Shown here piece by piece: positions 54,701 through 64,000 of a DNA stretch of 64,000 nt. The DNA is taken from NCBI GenBank assembly GCA_038501195.1, contig JBBPUQ010000009.1, positions 1,488,001-1,552,000 on the forward strand, read 5' to 3'. The notes below the pieces were generated by a model. It was not told where the DNA came from, searched no databases, and was given only the letters and a program-made list of their open reading frames with translations. Every line of letters starts with the position of its first letter. The stretch's first letter is position 1. A program made the translations under genes and the position numbers. This DNA is from Nemania diffusa. Its lineage: Eukaryota > Ascomycota > Sordariomycetes > Xylariales > Xylariaceae.

Positions 54701-57700
54701 GGGGGCGCTGTGGTGTAAGGCAATTTTCCATTTTACTTTTCCAAATTTTTCGACCCTTTTTTGCACCTTTAATCGTATCCCTTCCCTTTCGTAGCACCAG
54801 TGCCATATAATTCTTCCGCAGTTGGACCACCAACAACGACGGAAACCCCGCGCCCTGCAGATCATGTCTGGACTTGTCAGAGCCCTGCCACCTGCTGCCC
54901 CTCACCCCTCTCCCCTCTCCCTCTCTCTGCTGACCATCAAGGCCCCTAGTCTACGTACTCTGTACTGTACAAAGTATGGGTATGAAGTTAAGCGGCTGCT
55001 CGCCCCCATAACCAACATTGACATATGGTCGAAGGGAATTCGATATGCGCTTTATCGCCGATGGACACCTGCGACGCTGTACTTAGAAACATACGCCATC
55101 CGCGCCTGTCTAGACGAATCCATTTGTAAGGGTGGCGCCATGGGTCATGCGGTTCAGTAATTATGTGCTCTCTATGTATGTAAGTATGTGTTCCTCCCTC
55201 GGGAGCCCACAAGCAGCGGGAGCAGGCACCGCACCCAGCATCGCATCATGGCGATGTTTCCTACGCATAAGATCGACCGCCGACGCAAAAGGCGGTAAGT
55301 TGCATCTGAGAGTACAGAGCTGCATAGTATCGTACCTATTAGCCAGGGGGGTGTAGCGTATGGATGTATCTACCTATGTAGGTACTGTAGATAGTCTGCC
55401 TAGCTAGTTTGCGTGCTTGCTTTCGCTGTTCTGGCATACCTACCGCTTTCGCCATCTCTTTTCGTTGGATCGGACGGGTCCGCGGTTACATGCCAGACTC
55501 GCTCGCCCACCCGTTGTCGTAGTACTTGCAGCACACTACTGATTCCACCCATAGCATATTATCCACTAGTATCGCTACTATTGCTACCTACGGCGGCACA
55601 CAATCGAATATTTATTCCCCCCCTACATATGTTTCGGCCACGGGCCGGCTTCGGGCTGCCATTCTTGAAGCGCTGATCAGCTACGAACAGAGCTCCCTGC
55701 GTACGTCAAATTACTGCACGGGACAGGCGTTCGCAGGCACTCCGGCATCGATCGAGCTTCCCGTCTGGAGATATGTAAGAGCATAGTAAGCTAAGTTATG
55801 TAATCAACAGCCCTAGTTTTGACCTCCTACCAGTAAGTAGAGAGCTATGACTAGGGCTTAGCAACATTCCTCTAACTTATGCAGGAGGTATCTAGAATCT
55901 CATTTCATTAGGATTGGATTTCATGAAGGCCACGCTCTTGTAAGCTACCTGATCTTGACGACATCTATCATGATCTTGCAGTATTGTAGGATAATCGGCT
56001 ACTCATTTTTGAGCTATTTAGGTTATCTGACGTGTCGCCCATTCGCGTACCTGCCATGTTTCATTGAACCATCTTTGTATTTTGTGTTGAACCTAAGAAC
56101 TATTGGGTATTTCTCAAGCAGTCAAAATAGACGAATCATGGTACGCCTCATGGCGTAATAACCCATGCCTATTATCTTGTTAGAATCAGAGCTAGAAACA
56201 CTGCTACTGTTTGAACAATATAGGTAGCACCTAATAAGTTACACTTAGGGTTCAACGAAGTATCAACGGCCGAATTATTCTATCAGTGGCTTACGTATTT
56301 ACATCTTGCTAACCCTGAATTTGCCTCATTGACTTACATTAGGCAACCCCTCTGTTGTATTGTCATGTCCTCGGAATCATAGAATGTTAGCATAACAGCG
56401 GATCTACGTTCTTACAAGTTCTCGAGAGCTTTTATTGCAGTATAGTGAGACGGATTATGTAGAACACGCTCCGCACTTTAGCAGTTCGGATCATGACCAC
56501 ATAGCCAACTAAGGACTTCTTGAAAACTTTATGGTAAACTAATCAAATTGATGTAGAAGACCTGCCTGCCTGCTTCTTGGTGGAAGCCCTGGAATGGCCA
56601 TGTGCTAGCTAGATATATATTAAAAACTCAACGAAAAACCATAGAAGTGTATTCAATGGACACTCCATGTGGCTGAATGCACGCACTTTCCCAATAGTTA
56701 TTTTCCCCCTTTGTAATTTTTACAGCCTCTCAGAGGTGGCAGCATTTTGGTATTTGCATTAAAGCCGCACAGAGTACGACGAACATGGTTGTAGGGAGAT
56801 ATTTAGCTCGCCACCTTTGCGGCCGATTTTACTAGCTTGATTTTTTTTTAAGTTCATTCACAAGGGGTAATGGCGGCATGCATTCACCATGCAAGCAAAC
56901 CCCCAATGTACGATAGAGCCTTTTTAGCAATAAAGTCAGTGACCGTATTGCTGGCACCTTCTAATGATTTACATATCGAAGGTGATTGAAGATAACCATA
57001 GCAGTAGATCGGAAAGTGATATTTAGGAAGCTTACGTTCTCCTCTACCGCCAAACGAAAACCTTCTGAAATTAGTATTTTTGTTATACACGTGGCATTAA
57101 TATACAGCAGCAATATTTGATACAAGTGGGATGCAACATCTTAGAATCGTAGTATCTTCTAGCATCATTGCACCTTCACTGTGCGATGTTGGTGTTTTCT
57201 CATTGGCCGATTTTGAACAACGCTTTAATATATGTTAAAGACATAGAAAGCCCCTGGACCTGTCTTGTCGAAGGCACCTACATTAGGGGACTAAATGAGC
57301 TATGGCATAGCAGCTTGGATGAAATCCCACAACAAGAAGTCGTAGGAATCACAACCCACGACAATCTAGCATGCAACAAGGTTCCATATGTATTCATAAA
57401 AGGAGACACGTCCCCATCTTATCGTAACCAACAAGGCTACAAGAAATAGCATCCTAGGTTGTGATTGAGCTTCCCGTAATACATTACGGCAGGTTTGAAT
57501 AATGAATCCTAACTTTCTTGTTCTGTAGTGGACAGTTTCCTGCCCATTAATGCTATTGAATGAAGAGCACGGCCCATAATAGCGTATTCACCATGTTTGC
57601 TTGGAGCTATCCAGATCCGTACATTCCATTTTCATATCTCTTGCCAAGGTTTGTTTTCCTATATATTTAGGATGACTCAGGCCAACTCTCAACTCTCCTT

Positions 57701-58636
57701 TCTTTCCTTCGGCACTCCTACTTCGAGGTTGTGATACTAAGCATCGCAGAACTAACAACTCAGACGAGCCATAATCCCATCTTCAATCTCGGAAGTAGAA
57801 GTCATATGCTTTGAACTGACGGTATTGCGTGCTGGAAGTCTACAGTTTAAACCTTCGGATCGCTCTCGTCGCCAACTTTGCTAGTAAGTCTACTCGATTC
57901 TTCACTTAATATCCTTCGCGGCCTCTTCATCGAGATGATTCCATACCTACGTCAAATTGCTACTGAAGGTCTAGGAACCTGCTTTTCCTTTCCCTACATT
58001 GGTGATAGCCAACTTACAAGTCAGCGAGCTTCCTCATCATAGTCACATACACTCCGTCCTTTCCTCTATCTATCCACACCCTTTCTTAACCTTTGCCCTA
58101 GAAACCTTCAAGTTCGCACTCGAAACCTATTTCCGGCTGAAGCTAGTGATCTTGAGACCAATAAATGTACTCGAACTCTACTGTGATAAGTTAGGGTTTG
58201 TGTTATTTATTCCCCCGAGATCTACACCTTCTATTCGTATTGTCCCTTCATATTCACTCTCTATATCCCATCAGAGCCACCAGGCCTTTCTGCTCGTCCT
58301 AGTAGTTCTATATTCTAGTGTTTTTCTTACCTACCTAGACTCTACAATTTATATTCTGTCTATCGCAGTCACCATCTCCTTATATTCTACGCCCGTAAAA
58401 CACTTTATTTTACTGACCAGCAAGTACAAGCTCTAGAGCATCCCGTTAATTACTCGTCTCACCTGGCTTTGTTGACAGTTACACTATCCATCAGGGACCC
58501 AAGATCGCAAACAACGTCTTGTTACATCTGCCACATCCCTTTTTATCTGGCGGTTAAACTGAATAATCAACCTATATCCTCCTCAACACGTTCACTACCT
58601 ATCTCACTCTTTATCCTTCCCACGCCAGTCATAACT
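48776..58636. other. Gene desert of nearly 10 kb
   Basis: No frame longer than about 150 codons and none with a domain or credible splice chain. The left 400 bases are the PH-gene promoter; from about 57.9 kb the sequence becomes pyrimidine-rich (CTCTATATC, CCTTTC words), likely the leader of the F-box gene. In between, TACCTAC, GTAGGTA and CCTAGGTA words and short palindromes are frequent, for example at 52698-52720 and 52749-52787. Confidence 0.5.
52698..52720. repeat. Perfect 9-bp inverted repeat
   Basis: ACACTAGGT (52698-52706) and its complement ACCTAGTGT (52712-52720) surround a 5-base loop. A second pair with 8-bp arms, GACTACCT (52749-52756) and AGGTAGTC (52780-52787), follows within 30 bases. 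Confidence 0.6.
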
Positions 58637-61469
58637 ATGTCGAGCAATATAACGAAGACTCCTATGGGCGCTGTGCCAGCTAGGTCAGTTAACCAGGCCA
58701 CCTCTCATACGAGGCCCCCTAGCCCGTCAGCGACACGTGGCGCGGGATCTGAACGACCCCTATTTCCTACGGACCTACAGCCGCCTACAGGATTTGGAGC
58801 TTTGTCGACAGTCTACGACCACCCCCGTGGCCGATCGGACCGCGATGGCTTTCATAGTTTCATATATGCACCCCCAAAAGCGTCGGAAGATACGGCTGAA
58901 CCTGATAATGACCCGAACACTGGCAATGGATTAAATGTTCGGATGAACGATCCGCTCAACCACCCGTTGTTTGAGGGGTATTATACATATGAAGGACGGC
59001 GGTATGAGGAGCTTACCGGTTTCGAGAAGCGAGTTCTCGAGATGGCAGTGCACTATCCATATATATCTAAGGGCATAATGAGGGTAAGAGAATCGCTGAT
59101 CCGGTTGAACGATAGGATTCGTTGTATGCATCTACTAACTATGCTCGTCAGGGCCCTTTACTTTTTCGCACAGGGTCCCTTACCTATCCAGAAGCGGAAC
59201 AGCCATATCTATTTCATCAGGTGTTCGGTGTACCTGAAATATTTGATAAGATAGTGGATCACCTCATCCCTCGATATGAGGACCTCGCCAACCTGTTTGC
59301 GACATGTCAGCTCACTGCACGTAGGGTCCAGGGCTTATGGGTAAGGATATGACGATTGAATAATATTCTTGTTTAGGCACTGACGGTTTCCTAGATGCAC
59401 CTGGACGCTGCTACTAACGACTTTTGGGGCTGGAACTGCAACAGTCTGGCAAATGTGCGGATGATGGAACGGGACAGGGAATCACTAGGGAAGGCCGAGG
59501 GAGCCAAGAGACTAGGTTTCTCGCCCTCTGTCATCATATCTCCTATTCGGCCTCATGATCAAGGCCCTGAGCAGGAGGTGATCCGTACAAAAACCGGTTA
59601 TCCCGTAACACCAAGTGTCAAGAAGCCGAAGGGACTAGATTTTGGGAGCAGCATGAGAGCTCAATACAGTCTCTGTAAGTTCTCTTTCTCTGAGAGACCT
59701 CAATCATAAGTCGCCTTGCTAACAAATCTCCAGTCCACTTGACTTATCTCAACGGGCATTCTATCAAGCACCTGATTCTCCACGGCATGCCATGGGTGAA
59801 TGTTGCAACAATCAAGCGCATCGTCCCCGAAATGCGTCAATTAAAAGCGCTTGGTGTCCACCAATGCTTTCTTATGGCCTTAGACAGTACTAGGCCTTTA
59901 TTACAGGCTATAAACGAGATTAATAAGAAGCGTGCAGAGGTGAACGAACCGCACATAGCGGCTGATTTTAGCCCCTATTATTATAAAGGGTCTCCATATA
60001 AGAAGGATGGTACTGGCCATGTGGGCGAGTATGGTATCCTCCCCGAGGAAACGTGCCGGTTAGACACCGCAAGGGCCGTCACAGCACAGTTGTTGACCAT
60101 CCGGAATCTATGCCATGAGGGGAACCAGGATTTCTTCACCCCTGGGACGAGCTTCCGGGCATACCTCAATCGGCTCCCCATCCGGACACTGCCAAGCATT
60201 CTAGAATGTATTGAGGCCCTCCACGAGTTTGAAATTGGGAAATACCACTCGGGTGTTGGTATTCCTGACTGGTGTAAGACTGGCACGTACTACCAGAATG
60301 GCCATGACCAAAGCCCGCTCATCTCTGAGGAAATGAAGAAGGCAATGCAGTTTACACTGTGGTCAAGGCTCATTGTCTCTTGCAACGGCCGGCCCATCCT
60401 CCAGAAACAACTGGAGGACTGGCTCATCCTTCGTGGCCAGATCAAGTTAGAACACTGCACAAAATGTAATACAGACATGGCAGTGTATTTTTTCTCACCT
60501 GAAAAACAGCAGTGCGCACTGGAAGGTGTCAAGTGCCAAGGCTGTGAGCTGGAAGATGATATCTGGGGGAGTATTTACCGTCTCTATGCTCACAGACGGA
60601 ACCTCGCCGACTGCATGTTTAGGAACAATAACTGGAAAGAAATATCATTTCGGAAAGTCTTGAAAAACATATCAAAAGCCGCCATTCCAGCGGTCGCGGC
60701 CACACCCGGAGGAAGACCGGCAAGGCCCGGGCGCGATGCGATTCTGGCCCGCCCTGGAATGGTAGATCCCAAGTTCCTCGCCGGGGCGGAATATCTGTGG
60801 AGAAAAATCACCACCTACAACCCTAAGAAGCACAAAGAAATGGATGAGGCCTTTGAGCAGATTGATGCGAGGTGTGCTAGTATGCCCTATAACAGGGCCC
60901 GCGAGAGACTGGAGGAAAGAAGGAAAGAACTGGAGCGCCGAAAGCAGCTACTGGATCTACAACAAGGCACTAGACAGCGTATCGAATACTCTGGATCTCT
61001 GGATCGTCCGTGCCGCAGCTGGGAACTCAATATTCGTGCTTACCGGGCTGAATTGGCCATCGAAAGGGGGCAGTTCACCAATAATGGCTCAGTGCCAATA
61101 TTTAACTTGGAAAGCAACGTAGCTGAAATGCTGGGTGACTCGGGAGGTCTGCCTGCGTACTGGCAAGAGGAATACGACGAATTCATCGATGATGGCCACG
61201 GGATTCCAATACCCTGGCTTCATGATGACATCCCGTATCGGAGGTCAAATTTTGACGAAGACGAGGTGGCACAGGCCGGCGAGGAGGATATCCCAGATAA
61301 ATCGCCTTATCTCGATGACAGCTGGGAGAAATATTTCTGGGGCGTTGAAGATACCACTGATAGTACGACGTCGTCATTACCAGCCAATTCGGTTTTACCG
61401 CACCAACGAACGACTCCGCAAGTCGTATCACCGGCCGTTCCGGCTCCTCCCCAGAGCAATGCAGCCTAG
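58637..61469 (+). CDS. Large F-box protein
   Basis: Four exons: 58637-59083, 59152-59340, 59395-59674 and 59734-61469, giving 883 aa. The second exon carries an F-box (VPEIFDKIVDHLIPRYEDLA continuing NLFATCQLTARR; about residues 175-208), the part that binds Skp1 in SCF ubiquitin ligases. The N-terminal 150 residues are Pro/Ser/Asp-rich, then HPLFEGYYTYEGRRYEELTG. After the F-box, TYLNGHSIKHLILHGMPWVN looks like the first of leucine-rich-type repeats. Further on two cysteine pairs (CTKC at about 547-550 and CQGC at about 573-576) suggest a small zinc-binding element, followed by a charged helix RERLEERRKELERRKQLLDL and an acidic C-terminus. Introns are 68, 54 and 59 nt; the first has a textbook CTACTAAC branch site. 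It belongs to the expanded, fast-evolving fungal F-box proteins whose substrates are unknown. The frame continues past its TAG stop; see the next entry. Confidence 0.85.
61422..61469 (+). other. Candidate 48-nt alternative intron ending at the stop codon
   Basis: GT at 61422 falls between codons and the AG of the stop codon TAG (61467-61469) would be the acceptor. Removing these 48 nt deletes the stop and joins the F-box frame to the open frame beyond. The donor GTCGTA is weak and no clear branch site is seen, so this is only a possibility. Confidence 0.3.
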
Positions 61470-61739
61470 GGGCCTGGCGCTCGAGAGAGGATAGTGAGTA
61501 ACGAGGCCACGGCGCTATCTCAGAACGCTCTGTATCAGACACCACACCCAGCAGAAGTGCAATCAGCACAGAATGTGCTTCCTCACCAGCGACGGCCAGC
61601 ACAGACAGCTGCCCAACCGTCCCAATATCTTCTACCACACCAATGGCGACCAGAGATACACCCAGTGGACGTCGCCACGGGCGCCTCCTGGAACGAACCC
61701 CCTCCCCGTCGCCAAGCGTGGACCGATTACGCCCATTAG
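61470..61739 (+). CDS. In-frame C-terminal extension of the F-box protein (after a stop)
   Basis: In the same frame as the F-box gene, 89 further codons are open after its TAG and end at TAG 61737-61739. They encode two more copies of an LPHQ motif (QNVLPHQRRP and QYLLPHQWRP) that also occurs once before the stop (NSVLPHQRTTP). The shared repeat on both sides shows the extension is, or recently was, part of the same protein. Explanations: a recent nonsense mutation, stop-codon readthrough, or removal of the stop by a 48-nt intron (61422-61469). If joined by splicing the protein would be about 957 aa. An independent small gene starting at an in-frame non-ATG codon is unlikely. Confidence 0.5.
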   Translation, partial: GPGARERIVSNEATALSQNALYQTPHPAEVQSAQNVLPHQRRPAQTAAQPSQYLLPHQWRPEIHPVDVATGASWNEPPPRRQAWTDYAH

Positions 61740-62853
61740 TGGCGTCAATATGAGCAGGCTGCCACTAACTATGTCGAGTCGAAGATATGGCTTTTCGAAG
61801 CCATTGCGCGAGGATGAACATAGCATTGAATTCCCGGGGTTGGCAACCCATGTGGTTGAGGCGTTCCCACGCATGTCATATTCCCAGCTATCGTCTGGAA
61901 TCAACGGCTCAGTTGATACGAGCACCATGAAGACATGCAATACTGTCGGGACACATGATGTTACCTGACAAACCCCTTTCACGATCTGTTCGGCGATGAT
62001 TTACAATGCAAAATGATAGCATTTCTTTCTCTTTCTTTTTTCTTTTTCAAGTTCCGTCGCTCGAAACGTCGGTCCGCCATATCTGCCATGTTGCACACAC
62101 ATACTGATCGACACATTGCCATATCGCCTACACAGACGGCCAGATCTCGACGTTAATAGTTCGGAGATAATTTACGGCTGTCAAAGGGACGGCACAGGGG
62201 CTTTGTAGACGGCATAGATGACAGGCGTTCCGCGGTGCACCATCTCCTATTGTTTTGTCTTCTGACAGTTCTCGCGCGATGTGTTTCTGCGTTGCTTTCT
62301 TCCGGCGGCGACGGAGATCGGCAGGACGAACGACGAGGCACGGGCCTTGCTAGTACGCGATGATTTTTTTTCGGGTTTGCTTGCTCTTATCCGGTCATTG
62401 GCGGGACATGCGGACGGGATGGAAGGATGGGAAATGCAGGGCCATAACCGTTTGTTCATCAGAGTCGGAGGGGAAATTGAGACCATAATAAATAAAGAGT
62501 TCGAATAAAAAACTGCTGTAATGTGACATGAGATGCCATGATTGAAGAGGGATTTGATATTGACTTGACGATATCGTTGCTAGTAATATAGCGTGTCGGT
62601 GGTCACATCTAGGATACCAAGGGGGGGTTTGATGCTGTAACATACACCGAAAGGGATATAATTCCAGTCTTAAATGAATATCATGTAACGGCTGAATAGA
62701 GTTAGGGACCTAAGAGTGTTGAGGATAATAAATGTAACAGCAAAATGTGTTAGAATGTATAAGTCTATATAGCTGCTATACATCTATGACTCATGAGCGT
62801 ACCTGATCATCTCTAGTGTACAGAACAAGGTTGTCTACAGCGTGTCTCAAGAA
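61740..62853. other. Convergent intergenic region
   Basis: Between the F-box gene and the lysyl-tRNA synthetase. No gene recognised. A pyrimidine tract (TTTCTTTCTC type) lies at about 62020-62050. Confidence 0.4.
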
Positions 62854-64000
62854 TTACGAGTCCTTAGTAACTTGAGAAAGGGATACAACATTCTTGAGGT
62901 TGCCAAATGGAAGAGTATCACTGATTCTGGATGCACCAGAAAGGAACATGACTAGGCGGTCGACGCCGCAGCCCCATCCACCAGTAGGGGGAAGTCCACT
63001 TTCTAGGGCTTGAACATAGCTCTCGTCGATTTCAGCTGGCCCATCCTCATCAGCGACGGTACTGCTGCCCTTCGATTGCATTTGAAGCTCGAATTTCCGG
63101 CGCTGTTCAAAGGGATCGTTCTCCTCTTCATACATATTAGCCATTTCGCGACCTTCGATGATCAGCTCGGCGCGCGCGGACACAAGTTGGCCAGTTTTGG
63201 GACATATGAAGGATTTTGATAGAGGAGCCATGCATGCTGGGTGGTGTACGATGAATAACGGTTGGTCGAAGGATAAACTTTCGAGGTAAGTGGCAGCTAG
63301 ATGGTCTAAAACTTTATTGAGCGACATTCCTGGAATTGCCGATGACGGGTGGGACTTCGCGAGTAGACCAACAAGCTTCTCTAGAGCACCAGGTTTTGAT
63401 AGGTCAGGGAATTTGAAGTCTAGGATATCCTCGAGAGCGGGGATGAATTCGACTTGCTTCCACTGGCCGCTTGGGATTGAGACTTGTGGCTTCTGGAGAG
63501 ACGTAAGCCGGGTTGCTATGAGTTGGTCAACGTCATGAAGGAGACGAGCAATGAGACTTTCGGTGGTTTGAATTAGCTCGGATAGGTTGGAATATGCTGA
63601 ATAGAATTCACAAGTAGTGAATTCTGGATTGTGAGTTGTGTCCAGACCTTCATTTCGGAATGACGGGCCAATCTCAAATATTCTATCATTACCACCGATA
63701 ACCAGTCGCTTGAGCCAGAGCTCGGGAGCAATTCGCATTGACAGGGACTTTTCTGGGAGGGCGGTTGCGGCAGTAAAAAATGGCCGGGCACTGGCGCCTC
63801 CAGCGGAACCAGCCAGAATAGGGGTCTGGACTTCGAGAAAGTCTTCGTCGTGGAAAAAGTCTCGCATAGACTTGATAATGTGAGAGCGGAGCCGTATAAC
63901 GTCGGATGTCCGTCGATTCACAAGCAGATCAACGTGCCTATTTAAAATTTTGGTTTCTTCGTTGATCAATTTTTCTGGGAGTGGCGCAAGGGCTGGGCTT
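62854..64000 (-). CDS. MSK1: Lysyl-tRNA synthetase, mitochondrial type (5' end outside the window)
   Basis: A minus-strand frame ends with TAA at 62854-62856 and is open to the window edge, giving 381 codons of the C-terminal part. It is a class II aminoacyl-tRNA synthetase that charges tRNA-Lys. Visible: the entry to the catalytic domain NRHVDLLVNRRTSDVIRLRS, motif 1 region FFHDEDFLEVQTPILAGSAG, motif 2 FEIGPSFRNEGLDTTHNPEF, the lysine-site TCEFYSAYS, and motif 3 GGWGCGVDRLVMFLSG with ISDTLPF at the end. The relatively divergent middle (LDQ and FDFPD-like spacer) and the short end after motif 3 fit the fungal mitochondrial enzyme Msk1 better than the cytosolic one. The missing N-terminus should hold the mitochondrial presequence and anticodon-binding OB fold. 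No intron in the visible part. Confidence 0.9.
   Translation of the reverse strand, partial: SPALAPLPEKLINEETKILNRHVDLLVNRRTSDVIRLRSHIIKSMRDFFHDEDFLEVQTPILAGSAGGASARPFFTAATALPEKSLSMRIAPELWLKRLVIGGNDRIFEIGPSFRNEGLDTTHNPEFTTCEFYSAYSNLSELIQTTESLIARLLHDVDQLIATRLTSLQKPQVSIPSGQWKQVEFIPALEDILDFKFPDLSKPGALEKLVGLLAKSHPSSAIPGMSLNKVLDHLAATYLESLSFDQPLFIVHHPACMAPLSKSFICPKTGQLVSARAELIIEGREMANMYEEENDPFEQRRKFELQMQSKGSSTVADEDGPAEIDESYVQALESGLPPTGGWGCGVDRLVMFLSGASRISDTLPFGNLKNVVSLSQVTKDS

Noticed and set aside
57999..58436. 145-codon plus-strand frame before the F-box gene
   Set aside because: It starts at a non-ATG codon, is pyrimidine-driven (Ser/Leu/Ile/Tyr-rich), and is better explained as the leader of the F-box gene.

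Overview
The window is nuclear DNA of a filamentous ascomycete. The evidence is short GT-AG introns (mostly 50-110 nt, with GTAAGT/GTATGT-type donors), two Zn2Cys6 transcription factors, fungal-only families (TOS1-like wall protein, Kap120, PEX2, an 883-aa F-box protein), and long AT-leaning intergenic stretches full of GTAGGTA/TACCTAC words. Gene content and intergenic style suggest a sordariomycete, perhaps Xylariales, but that placement is inference.

Layout. 1-9.6 kb looks like the remains of a polyketide-type secondary-metabolite locus: an apparently intact AflR-like regulator (221-1629), a broken acyl-carrier domain of a reducing PKS (3350-3609), an intact NCS1 purine/cytosine permease (5698-3998, minus), a clean solo LTR with a 5-bp target duplication (8699-8914), and the orphan last exon of an O-methyltransferase (9344-9611). 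11.2-12.8 kb holds a zinc alcohol dehydrogenase with an 11-nt micro-exon. 13.8-15.3 kb encodes a secreted TOS1-like wall protein (minus). 18.9-19.5 kb encodes a small RING protein (minus). 20.5-22.3 kb is a second LTR-like copy followed by a six-exon Cys-rich/Ala-rich coiled-coil gene, the best candidate here for something undescribed. 22.7-26.2 kb holds a TMEM256/DUF423 membrane protein and adenine phosphoribosyltransferase (both minus). 26.2-32.2 kb is essentially gene-free.

32.2-48.8 kb is the gene-dense part: a ten-span membrane protein of unknown function, a Zn2Cys6/fungal_trans factor divergent from PEX2, importin Kap120, and a PH-domain protein with an Ala/Pro/Glu-rich tail. 48.8-58.6 kb is a gene desert of nearly 10 kb rich in short palindromes. 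58.6-61.7 kb is a large F-box protein whose reading frame continues for 89 codons after its stop, and the window ends inside a mitochondrial-type lysyl-tRNA synthetase (minus, 5' end missing).

The intact genes are unlinked housekeeping functions: purine uptake and salvage, peroxisome import, nuclear import, wall remodelling and mitochondrial translation. Only the left end looks like a former functional cluster. Gene models were built by hand from splice signals and frame continuity; each multi-exon entry gives the whole span, with exon limits in the text. No tRNA, rRNA or CRISPR was found.
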